Shown piece by piece: positions 5,917-13,608 of a stretch of 14,463 nucleotides of DNA. How positions within the stretch are numbered: position 1 is the stretch's first letter; each line of letters opens with the position of its first letter. The stretch lies in contig UPYT01000036.1 in NCBI GenBank assembly GCA_900538475.1, positions 1-14,463 of the forward strand, in the 5' to 3' direction. This DNA is from an uncultured Clostridium sp. GTDB lineage: Bacteria; Bacillota; Clostridia; Lachnospirales; Lachnospiraceae. The notes below the pieces were generated by a model that saw nothing but the letters and a program-made list of their open reading frames with translations, did no database searches and had not been told where the DNA came from. Position numbers and translations under genes: made by a program.

Positions 5917-7815
5917 TTACCTATTGTCAGAAGCCCTGAAGCTGCCTGCCAAAGGCAGATATGCGGCCCGCATTGCCTTTATAATCGAATCGCTGTCTAT
6001 CCCCAGCGTCTCCCGAAGAACGGAAACATTGCCGTGCTCCACATAAGCATCCGGAAGTCCCACAGTCAGAACCTTTACATTCGGATGCCGTTCCTGAACC
6101 CATGCCTTCACAGCAATCCCATAGCCGCCCTGAAGAACATTTTCCTCCAGCACAACCAGAAAGGAATGAGTGGAAGCCAGCTTCTCCACCAGTCTGTAAT
6201 CAACAGGCTTGATAAACCGCCCATTAGCAAGAGTACATGAAAAACCCTCCGCCTGCAGCTTATCCCGGATATGCTCTGCTGTGCTGACCATGCTTCCCAC
6301 CGCCAGCAGGGCAATTTCCTGTCCTTCAAACAAAATTTCGCCTTTTCCGTATTCAACAGGACTGTCAAATTCCTTCAGCCCCCGGTAAGCCTGTCCTCTG
6401 GGGTAACGGATGGCTATGGGTCCCTCGTGTTCATTCAGCGCGTAATCCAGTTCCCTGCGAAGCTCCCACAGATTCTTTGGGGCCATGACCGTCATATTGG
6501 GAATACAGGTCAAATAGGACAGATCAAAAATACCCTGATGGGTTTCTCCGTCGCTGCCCACCAATCCTGCCCGATCCAGGGCAAATACTACGGAAAGATT
6601 CTGAATGCACACATCATGGAGAATCTGATCAAAGCCTCTCTGCAAAAACGATGAGTACACGGCAACCACTGGCTTCATGCCTGCCGCCGCCATGCCTGCC
6701 GCCGAAGTCACTGCATGCTGCTCTGCAATTCCCACATCAAAGAAACGGTCCGGAAACTGCTTTTTAAATGGCTTTAATCCCGTTCCGTCCGGCATCGCTG
6801 CTGTGACAGCCACAATCTTCGGATTCTTCGCCGCCTGGATACAAAGCTCTTTGGAAAATACATCTGTATAGCTGGGATATTCTTTTTTCTTTAATACGGT
6901 TCCTGTAGCTGCATCAAAAGGCTCGATTCCGTGGAACCGGGCCGGATTTTTTTCTGCCGGGGCATATCCCTTGCCCTTTTTTGTAATCACATGAACCAGA
7001 ACTGCATGATTCATATTTCTGGCTTCCCGGAAAACCTTCACCAGCTCCTTCACATTATGTCCGTCCACCGGCCCCAGATATGTGACTCCCATATTTTCAA
7101 ACAGCATTCCAGGAATCACCAGCTGCTTAATACTGTTTTTTGTACGGCTGATCTTATCTACCAGACTTTCTCCCACTACAGGAATCCTGGAAAGAGACTC
7201 TGACACCCGCCGTTTCAGATTATTGTATTTTACATTAGAACGGATCCCGCTTAAATACCGGGACATTCCGCCCACATTTTCAGAAATAGACATATTATTG
7301 TCATTCAGAACAATAATAAAATTTTTTTTCATATGAGCGGCATTATTCAGCGCCTCATAGGCCATACCGCCTGTCAGAGCTCCGTCTCCAATGACTGACA
7401 CAACTGCATAATCATCACCCATCAGATCCCGTCCCTGAGCCATACCCAGACCAGCGGAGATAGAGGTGGAGCTGTGTCCAGTATCAAAGGCATCATAGGG
7501 ACTTTCCTTCCGTTTGGGAAATCCACTTAATCCGCCGTACTGACGCAGATCGGAAAACATTTCCCGCCTTCCACTTAAAATCTTATGGGTATAGGACTGA
7601 TGCCCTACATCCCAGATCACCTTGTCCTTCGGCAGATCAAAGGCCAGATAAAGGGCAATTGTCAACTCTACCACGCCCAGATTTGATGCCAGATGGCCGC
7701 CTGTTACGCTGATTTTATCAATCAGGAACTGACGGATCTCCGAAGCCAGAACCGTGATTTCCTCTGCGCTCAGGCTTTTTACATCCCATGGTCCCTCAAT
7801 ATGTTCTAAAATCAT
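5917..7815 (-). CDS. dxs: 1-deoxy-D-xylulose-5-phosphate synthase
   Basis: DXS joins pyruvate and glyceraldehyde-3-phosphate in a thiamine diphosphate-dependent reaction. This is the first step of the MEP route to isoprenoids and also feeds thiamine and pyridoxal synthesis. The protein has 632 residues, full length for the family. Visible elements are His41 in GGHLASNLG, the ThDP/metal motif starting GDGALTGG (143-150) and closing with NDN (171-173), the catalytic Glu365 in GIAEQHAV, DRAGLVGSDGETHQG (414-428), and a C-terminal transketolase domain (about 490-620). AGAGGG (7824-7829) lies 8 nt before the ATG. It follows ispA by 32 nt, so the first enzyme of precursor synthesis and the prenyl chain elongation enzyme are encoded together. 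Confidence 0.97.
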   Translation of the reverse strand: MILEHIEGPWDVKSLSAEEITVLASEIRQFLIDKISVTGGHLASNLGVVELTIALYLAFDLPKDKVIWDVGHQSYTHKILSGRREMFSDLRQYGGLSGFPKRKESPYDAFDTGHSSTSISAGLGMAQGRDLMGDDYAVVSVIGDGALTGGMAYEALNNAAHMKKNFIIVLNDNNMSISENVGGMSRYLSGIRSNVKYNNLKRRVSESLSRIPVVGESLVDKISRTKNSIKQLVIPGMLFENMGVTYLGPVDGHNVKELVKVFREARNMNHAVLVHVITKKGKGYAPAEKNPARFHGIEPFDAATGTVLKKKEYPSYTDVFSKELCIQAAKNPKIVAVTAAMPDGTGLKPFKKQFPDRFFDVGIAEQHAVTSAAGMAAAGMKPVVAVYSSFLQRGFDQILHDVCIQNLSVVFALDRAGLVGSDGETHQGIFDLSYLTCIPNMTVMAPKNLWELRRELDYALNEHEGPIAIRYPRGQAYRGLKEFDSPVEYGKGEILFEGQEIALLAVGSMVSTAEHIRDKLQAEGFSCTLANGRFIKPVDYRLVEKLASTHSFLVVLEENVLQGGYGIAVKAWVQERHPNVKVLTVGLPDAYVEHGNVSVLRETLGIDSDSIIKAMRAAYLPLAGSFRASDNR

Positions 7816-7847
7816 GGTTTTTACCCTCTGTTCTTTCTGTTACCGGA

Positions 7848-8735
7848 TCAGTTTTCCCGGTTTATCAGCATATAAATCAAATTCTCAAGAAATGGATTGC
7901 TGCCTGGAATTTCGTGAAGCAGGGAAACTGCTCTTTCTGAAATCTCCGCCACATCGCTTCTTGCCTGGTCAATGCCTTTCAGAGTCACATAAGTAGTCTT
8001 ATGATTTTTTTCATCACTTAATACCGGCTTACCCAGCTGCTCCTCTGTGCTTGTCACATCAAGAATGTCGTCCTGAATCTGAAACGCCAGTCCGATAGCC
8101 GATGCCATCTCCTCTACCTTTTTTAACTGTTTTTCTTCTGCGCCTGCAAGCACTGCCCCAATCATCATGGATGCCTCCAGAAGAGCCCCTGTCTTCAAAC
8201 GGTAAATAAAATCCAGCTTTTCCTCCGGAATGGGCTTGTCTGTCAGCTCCACATCTACAACCTGACCGCCAATCATTCCGTAAATACCTGTTTTTTCCGC
8301 CAGAAGCCCTATCGCGCGTCCTACCCGCTCCCCATGCTCTGTCATGGCAAATGCTTTAGCCGCCGTTTCCACAGCATAAATCAGCAGTGCATCTCCTGCC
8401 AGAACTGCCATGTCATATCCGAATTTCACCCAGGCTGTCGGCATTCCTCTTCGAAGCTGATCATTGTCCATGCAGGGAAGATCATCATGGATCAGAGATG
8501 AGGTGTGAATCATCTCGATTGCTGCCATAAAGGGCTCAATCTCTTCCCCCCTGCCGCCAAAAAGCCGGTAGGTTTCCTGCATCAGCATGGGGCGAAGCTG
8601 TTTTCCTCCGGCTCTGACGCTGTAGTTCATGGCCTCCAGTACGGTTTTCTGATATCCTGATTCCTCTGGCAGAAACTTTTCCACAATCTGCTCAACTTCT
8701 CTGGTTCTATGCATTAGTTCTTCACGCATCTCCAT
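7848..8735 (-). CDS. ispA: Farnesyl diphosphate synthase / geranyltranstransferase
   Basis: This trans-prenyltransferase condenses isopentenyl diphosphate with dimethylallyl and geranyl diphosphate to give farnesyl diphosphate, used for undecaprenyl and other lipid carriers. The protein has 295 residues. The first Asp-rich motif is DDLPCMD (84-90), with the two-residue insertion typical of bacterial type II farnesyl diphosphate synthases. The second is QIQDDILD (219-226). GGKQLRP (43-49) is the diphosphate-binding start of the fold. The ATG at 8735 overlaps the end of xseB by 14 nt; a second ATG at 8729 is also possible. GAGGA (8741-8745) lies 5 nt upstream of the first. The overlap implies translational coupling with xseB. 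Exact product chain length cannot be settled from sequence alone. Confidence 0.95.
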   Translation of the reverse strand: MEMREELMHRTREVEQIVEKFLPEESGYQKTVLEAMNYSVRAGGKQLRPMLMQETYRLFGGRGEEIEPFMAAIEMIHTSSLIHDDLPCMDNDQLRRGMPTAWVKFGYDMAVLAGDALLIYAVETAAKAFAMTEHGERVGRAIGLLAEKTGIYGMIGGQVVDVELTDKPIPEEKLDFIYRLKTGALLEASMMIGAVLAGAEEKQLKKVEEMASAIGLAFQIQDDILDVTSTEEQLGKPVLSDEKNHKTTYVTLKGIDQARSDVAEISERAVSLLHEIPGSNPFLENLIYMLINREN

Positions 8736-8940
8736 CCGCTTCCTCGCCTCCCTGCAGAATCATCATCTGTTTTTCTACTTTATCTATCTTATCACTGCAG
8801 GCCTTTACCAGCTTCATCCCGGCCTCGTAGCAGGCAAAGGATTCCTCCAGAGAGGTGTCTGAAGCCTCCAGCTTTTCCAGAAGCTCGTCCAGCTGGGCAA
8901 AGGTCTCTTCAATGGACTGATCCTGTTTTCTCTCACTCAT
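8722..8940 (-). CDS. xseB: Exodeoxyribonuclease VII small subunit
   Basis: XseB is the small helical subunit that assembles in several copies with XseA to form exonuclease VII, a single-strand-specific nuclease acting from both ends. The protein has 72 residues, the usual size. It shows the family pattern SIEETFAQLDELLEKLE (9-25) followed by LEESFACYEAGMKLVKAC (31-48), two amphipathic helices, and an acidic tail. Its ATG overlaps the end of xseA by 8 nt and its own end overlaps ispA by 14 nt, so it is translationally coupled on both sides. Confidence 0.95.
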   Translation of the reverse strand: MSERKQDQSIEETFAQLDELLEKLEASDTSLEESFACYEAGMKLVKACSDKIDKVEKQMMILQGGEEADGDA

Positions 8941-10141
8941 GGTTTATTTCCTCCCGCTCAGTTACCCGGGCCTTCAAACGTCCGTCGGTAATTCGGATCG
9001 TGATCAAATCTCCCGGATTCACATCCGCTGCATGTTCAATCCTGCGGCTGTTCTCATCTGTAAGGAAGCCAAAGCCGCGGCTGATCTTCTCCAGAGGAGA
9101 AAGCCCGTGAAGACGTCCTCCAGCCAGAGCCAGCCTGTGCTTTGCCATGGTAAGCTTTCGCTTCATGGCCTCCTCCATCTGATCCTGCAGATCCGCAAGC
9201 CGCTGCCTCTGCTGCCGCAGCGTACTCATGGGATCATGAAGCTGAAGCCGCAGGCGATACTGATCTGCCTGAAACCGGCGGCGCTCCACCTGGCGTCCCA
9301 TCGCCCGCCGCAAAGCCGCATTGTAGGCAAGCAGCTGCTCTTCAAACTGTCTGTAGTCAAATACAGCCAGCTCTGCCGCCGCCGAGGGAGTCGGAGCCCG
9401 CAGATCCGCCACATAATCGGCAATGGTTACATCTGTTTCGTGACCTACCGCAGAAATCACCGGCGTCCTGCAGTTAAAAATCGCCCGTGCCACCGGTTCT
9501 TCATTAAAGGCCCACAGATCCTCAATGGATCCGCCGCCCCGGCCAACAATCAGCACGTCCAGTCCCATCTCATCCAGTGTCTGTATTCCACAGACAATAC
9601 TGGCTGCCGCCCCGGCCCCCTGAACCAGAGCCGGATACAGAATAAGCTGAACGTAAGGATTCCTTCTGGCTGTAATATTCATAATATCCCGAATGGCCGC
9701 CCCGGTACTGGCTGTCACTACTCCCACAGTCCGGGCATAGCGGGGAATCGGCTGCTTATACTCCGGAGCAAACATCCCCATTTCTTCCAGCTGATCTCTC
9801 AGTCTCTGAAACCGCAGAAACAAATCTCCCTGGCCATCCTGTTCAATTTTCCTTGCATACAGCTGGTATTTACCATCCCGCTCATAAACATCCACCGTTC
9901 CGGTTACTACAACCTGCTGTCCTTCCTGCAACTGAAAAGAGAGACCCCTGCGCTGTCCGGCAAACATCACCGCAGCTAGGGTCCCGGTTTTATCTTTCAA
10001 TGTAAAATAAATATGCCCGGACGTATGGTACTTGCAGTTGGATACCTCGCCCCGCACAGAAATCCGGCTCAGGGCGAAATCCTGGGCAAACATATTCTTG
10101 ATATAAGAATTCACCTGTGAAACCGAATAAATTCCTGCCAT
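8933..10141 (-). CDS. xseA: Exodeoxyribonuclease VII large subunit
   Basis: XseA is the catalytic subunit of exonuclease VII, which degrades single-stranded DNA to oligonucleotides in repair. The protein has 402 residues. An OB-fold DNA-binding domain covers about 1-100, starting with the typical IYSVSQVNSYIK. The catalytic region carries GRGGGSIEDLWAFN (200-213), AVGHETD (231-237) and RAPTPSAAAE (248-257). A long coiled coil (about 262-345) that holds XseB follows, then a small C-terminal region containing RGFGFLTD (355-362). It starts 1 nt after the nusB stop with no strong ribosome binding site of its own. Translation therefore probably depends on ribosomes finishing nusB. It overlaps xseB by 8 nt, consistent with balanced subunit production. 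Confidence 0.97.
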   Translation of the reverse strand: MAGIYSVSQVNSYIKNMFAQDFALSRISVRGEVSNCKYHTSGHIYFTLKDKTGTLAAVMFAGQRRGLSFQLQEGQQVVVTGTVDVYERDGKYQLYARKIEQDGQGDLFLRFQRLRDQLEEMGMFAPEYKQPIPRYARTVGVVTASTGAAIRDIMNITARRNPYVQLILYPALVQGAGAAASIVCGIQTLDEMGLDVLIVGRGGGSIEDLWAFNEEPVARAIFNCRTPVISAVGHETDVTIADYVADLRAPTPSAAAELAVFDYRQFEEQLLAYNAALRRAMGRQVERRRFQADQYRLRLQLHDPMSTLRQQRQRLADLQDQMEEAMKRKLTMAKHRLALAGGRLHGLSPLEKISRGFGFLTDENSRRIEHAADVNPGDLITIRITDGRLKARVTEREEINHE

Positions 10142-10142
10142 A

Positions 10143-10595
10143 TTACTCTGCAGTCACCAGCTTTGCCAGTACTCCGTTAATAAATGCTGCCGAGTCCCGG
10201 CCGCCAAATTTTTTGGCCAGATCTACTGCCTCGTTAATTGCCACCTTTTCCGGCACCTGATCGTCATACTTCATCTCATACAGTGCCTGACGCAGAATGG
10301 TCAGCTCCACCCGTCCCATTCTTCTTGTTTTCCATCCGTAAGCAACCTGGTTAATCTGATCATCCAGCTCGTCACGCTTTGCCGCAATGGCCTCCACACG
10401 TTCAATCAGGAAGCTGCGCTCCTTTTCCTGCATCTCAACCCGGTGAATAATCTCTGTCTCACCTTCTGCAGTAATATCATCCTCATCCGGAGAGTCGAAA
10501 TACTGACGAGTCTGTTGTTCAACCTCCTGGGCAGGGTAAAATTCTGCTGCAAACAGCATTTTAAAGCAATGCTCCCGCATCTTACTTCTTGTCAT
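10143..10595 (-). CDS. nusB: Transcription antitermination factor NusB
   Basis: NusB pairs with NusE (ribosomal protein S10) on boxA RNA and supports antitermination of rRNA transcription. From the chosen start the protein has 150 residues. It is all-helical and ends with the conserved block VAINEAVDLAKKFGGRDSA (118-136) followed by FINGVLAKL (138-146). I chose the ATG at 10595 (MTRSKMREHCF) instead of the longer frame from 10688. It has AGGAGG (10604-10609) at 8-nt spacing, matches the family N-terminus, and the extra 31 residues would lie in the leader with no conserved sequence. It is the first gene of the operon. Between its promoter and start is a leader of about 98 nt with a hairpin touching the ribosome binding site. 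Confidence 0.95.
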   Translation of the reverse strand: MTRSKMREHCFKMLFAAEFYPAQEVEQQTRQYFDSPDEDDITAEGETEIIHRVEMQEKERSFLIERVEAIAAKRDELDDQINQVAYGWKTRRMGRVELTILRQALYEMKYDDQVPEKVAINEAVDLAKKFGGRDSAAFINGVLAKLVTAE

Positions 10596-10609
10596 CTGAA
10601 TATCCTCCT

Positions 10610-10631
10610 GGCATGGAACCGGCTCCATGCC
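10610..10631 (-). promoter_or_regulatory. Leader hairpin directly against the nusB ribosome binding site
   Basis: The arms GGCATGGA (10610-10617) and TCCATGCC (10624-10631) are a perfect 8-bp inverted repeat with a 6-nt loop. In the minus-strand transcript the 3' arm ends at the base just before the AGGAGG of nusB (10604-10609), with no gap. It could affect ribosome access or leader stability. No T-run follows, so it is not a terminator. Its function is inferred from position only. Confidence 0.6.
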
Positions 10632-10699
10632 GATTTCCTCTGTTCTGTCCTGTATTTTTCCTATGTTGCTTCTGTATCGGAAGAACACAGCTTTGCATT

Positions 10700-10728
10700 A
10701 TCATATCACATTTTTTTCTGTTTCACAA
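10700..10728 (-). promoter_or_regulatory. Sigma-A promoter of the nusB operon
   Basis: On the minus strand TTGTGA (10728-10723) and TATGAT (10705-10700) are separated by 17 bp. A TG dinucleotide placed one base before the -10 gives an extended -10. The predicted start near 10693 leaves a leader of about 98 nt before nusB. No other comparable promoter was noticed in the short gaps of the operon, so this may drive everything down to recN. Confidence 0.7.
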
Positions 10729-10730
10729 TG

Positions 10731-10749
10731 ACTGGATTGAAAATCCAGT
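10731..10749. promoter_or_regulatory. 19-bp palindrome between divergent promoters (candidate operator)
   Basis: ACTGGATT (10731-10738) and AATCCAGT (10742-10749) are perfect 8-bp arms around GAA. It starts 2 bp upstream of the -35 of the nusB promoter and covers the whole -35 of the divergent transporter promoter (10737-10742). A dimeric regulator bound here could block the plus-strand promoter while touching the minus-strand one. No regulator gene lies beside it, so the binding protein is unknown. Confidence 0.5.
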
Positions 10750-10765
10750 ATCTGCTCTGTATAAC
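10737..10765 (+). promoter_or_regulatory. Sigma-A promoter of the DUF606 membrane protein gene
   Basis: TTGAAA (10737-10742) and TATAAC (10760-10765) are separated by 17 bp. The predicted start near 10772 gives a leader of about 50 nt. Its -35 lies inside the palindrome at 10731-10749. Confidence 0.6.
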
Positions 10766-10823
10766 TTTTCTCCATTTCGGGTATTCTCTTCCTGACAGAT
10801 ATTTTAACAAACGGAGGTTTTTT

Positions 10824-11258
10824 ATGTGGGGAATTGTCATTGCACTTGTATCCGGCGCTCTGATGAGCTTACAGGGGATTTTTAATACAGAAGTTACCAA
10901 ACAGACCAGTATCTGGGTATCTGCCGGATGGGTACAGTTTACTGCTCTGATTACCTGCATTCTGTTCTGGTTTTTTTCTGATCGAAGCTCTGCCGCCATC
11001 CTCCTTCAGGTTCGCCCCTGGTACATGCTGACCGGCGGTCTGATGGGCGCGTTTATTACGTTTACCGTTATCCGGAGTATGGACGGGCTCGGTCCTGCAC
11101 AGGCTACCTTGTTCATTGTAGTTACTCAAATCCTGGTTTCCTATGGAATTGAGCTTCTGGGACTCTTCGGCGTAGAAAAAGCTGCCTTTGAATGGAAAAA
11201 ACTTATTGGCGCTCTCATTGCCATTGCCGGAATTATTGTTTTTCGATGGGAAAAGTAA
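10824..11258 (+). CDS. DMT-superfamily small membrane protein, DUF606/YdcZ type
   Basis: This is a 144-residue integral membrane protein with about five hydrophobic segments (roughly 1-20, 34-51, 67-84, 93-114, 127-141). The pattern GALMSLQGIFNTEV near the start, GGLMGAFITFTVIRSMDGLGPAQA (about 71-94) and the final GALIAIAGIIVFRWEK fit the DUF606/YdcZ branch of the drug/metabolite transporter superfamily, whose substrates are mostly unknown. I chose the ATG at 10824 because GGAGG (10813-10817) lies 6 nt before it; longer upstream frames have no such support. The gene has its own promoter and is divergent from nusB. A hairpin that may end its transcript begins 14 nt after its stop. The small size suggests it works as an oligomer, which is inference. 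Confidence 0.8.
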   Translation: MWGIVIALVSGALMSLQGIFNTEVTKQTSIWVSAGWVQFTALITCILFWFFSDRSSAAILLQVRPWYMLTGGLMGAFITFTVIRSMDGLGPAQATLFIVVTQILVSYGIELLGLFGVEKAAFEWKKLIGALIAIAGIIVFRWEK

Positions 11259-11269
11259 CCAATACAACG

Positions 11270-11298
11270 TTGAAAACCTCCTCTTCCTGAGCTATAAT
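11270..11298 (+). promoter_or_regulatory. Near-consensus sigma-A promoter of the MATE gene
   Basis: TTGAAA (11270-11275) and TATAAT (11293-11298) are separated by exactly 17 bp. Start is predicted near 11305, giving a leader of about 16 nt. The -10 lies in the loop of the inverted repeat at 11273-11317. Confidence 0.75.
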
Positions 11299-11317
11299 CT
11301 CAGGGAATGGAGGTTTT
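11273..11317 (+). terminator. Long inverted repeat: terminator-like hairpin that also contains the MATE ribosome binding site
   Basis: Arms 11273-11291 and 11299-11317 pair at 16 of 19 positions, beginning AAAACCTCC and ending GGAGGTTTT, around a 7-nt loop. In a transcript read through from the upstream gene this would form a strong hairpin ending in four T residues, with A residues opposite, like a short intrinsic terminator. The 3' arm includes the GGAGG (11309-11313) used by the MATE gene. Transcripts that start near 11305 lack the 5' arm and leave the site free. Confidence 0.55.
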
Positions 11318-11320
11318 AGT

Positions 11321-12652
11321 ATGACAAATGATATGACAAGAGGACGGATTCTGCCGCAGCTGATCGGCTTTACCATTCCTCTGGTTTTAGGCAACCTGTT
11401 TCAGCTGACCTACAATGCCGCCGATTCCATGATTGTGGGAAGGTATCTGGGCGGTCAGGCTTTGGCTGCTGTGGGAACTGCCGGGCCTATTATGAATCTG
11501 GCCATTCTTTTTATCAGCGGAATGTGCATGGGAGCCGGAATTTTGATGAGCACCCAGTATGGAGCAAAACAGCAGGATGTACTGGAACGGCAGATCAGCA
11601 CCACTCTTTTAAGCGGACTGGTCTTTTCCTTTTTTGTCACCCTTTCCATGATGGTTCTGGCAAAGCCTGTTTTAACTCTGATCCGTGTGCCGGAAGAGAT
11701 TCTTGACAGCGCTTGCGGATACCTGCGGATCATTTTTACCGGATTTCTTTTTACCTTTGCCTACAATTTCTTTTCCAGTACCCTGCGGGCCCTGGGAGAC
11801 AGCAAGGCCTCTCTGTATTTTCTTGTTATCAGCTCTGTTTTTAACATTGCAGGGGATTTGCTCTTTGTAGCAGTTTTCCGGTGGGGTGTCAACGGCAGCG
11901 CTCTGGCAACCGTTTTAAGCCAGATGATCTGCTGTCTCTGCTGTATGATTTATATCCAGAAAAAAGTCCCTCTGCTGCGCCTGGGAAAACGCTGGCTTAT
12001 TTTTGATAAATGCCTCTTATCCCGCACCTTTTCCTTTGGCATTACCAGCGCCCTTCAGCTCATGTGTGTCCAGCTTGGCAAGGTCTGTGTCCAGTCTATG
12101 GTAAATATGCAGGGGATTGCTTTTATGGCTGCCTTTACTGCAGTCAACCGGGTCGATGATTTTGCCCTGACGCCGCAGCAGAATATTGCCCATGCAGCCA
12201 CTACCTTCATGGCTCAGAATAAGGGAGCCGGACAGGAAAAACGCATGAAGCAGGGATTTTTCTGCGGCGTTCTGGTGGAGCTTTGCTACACTGCGGCTGT
12301 GGGAATCTGTGTGTTCCTGTTTGCAGAGCCTATTATGAAGCTGTTTCTTCCTGAAGAATCAGCAGAAGTCATTGTACTTGGCGTCACCTATCTGCATCTG
12401 ATTTCCTTTCTCTATCTTTTATCCGGATCTGGCAATATTGTTCAGGGATTTTTCCGGGGAATCGGTGATTTGAAGGTTACTCTGATTAGCTCTCTTCTGA
12501 ACATTTCTGTTCGAGTGATTGCAGTTTTCTTTATGCTTCAGGTATCAAACGGAGGCTTTGGATGTCTGGCCTGGGCCTGTTGTTTTGGATGGATCTCCAT
12601 GAATCTTCTGGAGATTCCGCTGCTTATCAAAAAAATACGGAGTATGAAATAG
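11321..12652 (+). CDS. MATE-family multidrug/Na+ antiporter-type efflux protein
   Basis: MATE proteins export drugs, dyes or metabolites from the cytoplasm using a proton or sodium gradient. The protein has 443 residues with about twelve hydrophobic segments arranged as two six-helix halves. The N-terminal signature IGFTIPLVLGNLFQLTYNAA (15-34) followed by DSMIVGRYLG (35-44) is characteristic of the NorM/DinF-like branch common in Clostridia. GGAGG (11309-11313) lies 7 nt before the ATG, and a near-consensus promoter lies immediately upstream. It is downstream of the DUF606 gene on the same strand but seems able to be transcribed independently. The gene is full length and followed by a strong terminator. 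The substrate cannot be inferred. Confidence 0.93.
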   Translation: MTNDMTRGRILPQLIGFTIPLVLGNLFQLTYNAADSMIVGRYLGGQALAAVGTAGPIMNLAILFISGMCMGAGILMSTQYGAKQQDVLERQISTTLLSGLVFSFFVTLSMMVLAKPVLTLIRVPEEILDSACGYLRIIFTGFLFTFAYNFFSSTLRALGDSKASLYFLVISSVFNIAGDLLFVAVFRWGVNGSALATVLSQMICCLCCMIYIQKKVPLLRLGKRWLIFDKCLLSRTFSFGITSALQLMCVQLGKVCVQSMVNMQGIAFMAAFTAVNRVDDFALTPQQNIAHAATTFMAQNKGAGQEKRMKQGFFCGVLVELCYTAAVGICVFLFAEPIMKLFLPEESAEVIVLGVTYLHLISFLYLLSGSGNIVQGFFRGIGDLKVTLISSLLNISVRVIAVFFMLQVSNGGFGCLAWACCFGWISMNLLEIPLLIKKIRSMK

Positions 12653-12685
12653 CTCCATGCAATATAACCTATAATCCTTCTACCT

Positions 12686-12731
12686 AAAAAATCCTGTGGA
12701 AACCAGATATGGATTTCCTACAGGATTTTTT
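12686..12731. terminator. Bidirectional intrinsic terminator between the MATE and ABC permease genes
   Basis: The 5' arm is AAAAAATCCTGT followed by GGAAA (12686-12702). The 3' arm is TTTCC, an A bulge, then ACAGGATTTTTT (to 12731), giving about 17 base pairs. The A-run at one end and T-run at the other provide a T-tail on both strands. It starts 33 nt after the MATE stop and ends 15 nt from the minus-strand permease stop, so it serves both converging genes. Confidence 0.9.
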
Positions 12732-12746
12732 AGTATTTTTAATTCA

Positions 12747-13598
12747 TTAGCCTTTAATACCAGAACTTGCAACACCTTCCACAAAATATTTCTGAAGAAA
12801 AATAAACAGAATAAAAACTGGAATCAATGCTACTGTTGCTGCAGCCATAATTTGTGCATAATTAGAAGAATATTGACTGTTAAACATTCTAAGCATTAAC
12901 TGAATTGTCTTCTTACTCTGAGAAGATAAATAAATCAATGGTCCCATAAAATCATTCCACTCAAAGGTAAATGAAGTAATACACAACGTTGCCACAGCAG
13001 GTTTTGATAATGGCAGCATAACCTTAAACCAAATACCATGTTCAGTTAAGCCATCAATTCGTGCTGCCTCTAAAAGTTCGTTAGGAATCCCCATAAAGAA
13101 CTGTCTCATCATGAAAACACCTGTTGCCGTAAATGCGTGCATCAAAATGATTCCAATATGGCTATTTGTTAAACCAAACAAAGTCATCATCTTATACTGA
13201 GGAACCATATATACCTGCCAGGGAATAGAAATTGTCATAACATAAATCATGAAAATGGTATCTCTACCCTTAAACTCTAGTTTCGCAAATGCATACGCAG
13301 CTAAGCTAGAGGTAAGCAACTGAAGAACCACTGTGCATACAGTCAATTTTGTTGTATTAAAAAAACCTGTTAACAATGGAACCTTTTTCCAGATTTCCAC
13401 ATAATTCTGCCACTGCGGATCTCGAGGAATCCATACAATCGGATAAGAAAACACATCTTTTTCCAACTTCAAAGAAGCGGACAGCATCCAGAGGAAAGGA
13501 ACCAGCATAATCGCTGCCATCAAAATGAGAAGTGCATAGGTAAACATCAGCTTCACTTTTTCAGCAGTACTCTTTTTTATTCTATATTTACTATTCAT
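12747..13598 (-). CDS. Carbohydrate ABC transporter permease, MalG type
   Basis: This is one of two membrane subunits of a binding-protein-dependent sugar importer (CUT1 family). From the chosen start it has 283 residues, typical for MalG-like proteins, with about six membrane helices. The EAA loop that contacts the ATPase is NELLEAARIDG (173-183) continuing to LPLSKPA (195-201). The C-terminus FVEGVASSGIKG is characteristic of MalG-type permeases. I chose the ATG at 13598 (MNSKYRIKK) because AGAGGTG (13604-13610) lies 5 nt upstream; an upstream frame start would overlap the partner gene. It follows the MalF-type gene by 10 nt. The region is more AT-rich than the operon, suggesting a separate history. 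The sugar cannot be told. Binding protein and ATPase are not in this window. Confidence 0.93.
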   Translation of the reverse strand: MNSKYRIKKSTAEKVKLMFTYALLILMAAIMLVPFLWMLSASLKLEKDVFSYPIVWIPRDPQWQNYVEIWKKVPLLTGFFNTTKLTVCTVVLQLLTSSLAAYAFAKLEFKGRDTIFMIYVMTISIPWQVYMVPQYKMMTLFGLTNSHIGIILMHAFTATGVFMMRQFFMGIPNELLEAARIDGLTEHGIWFKVMLPLSKPAVATLCITSFTFEWNDFMGPLIYLSSQSKKTIQLMLRMFNSQYSSNYAQIMAAATVALIPVFILFIFLQKYFVEGVASSGIKG

Positions 13599-13608
13599 TT
13601 CCTCACCT

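Noticed and set aside
8939..9979. A 346-codon open frame on the plus strand opposite xseA
   Set aside because: It is a mirror of a high-GC coding region, has irregular composition and no known motifs, while xseA on the other strand is unmistakable.
10596..10688. An extended N-terminus for NusB
   Set aside because: The added residues are not like NusB, and the strong AGGAGG with proper spacing supports the ATG at 10595.
10443..10823. An upstream in-frame extension of the DUF606 protein starting inside nusB
   Set aside because: The extra part would overlap nusB and both promoters, has no membrane protein character matching the family, and the ATG at 10824 has a good ribosome binding site.
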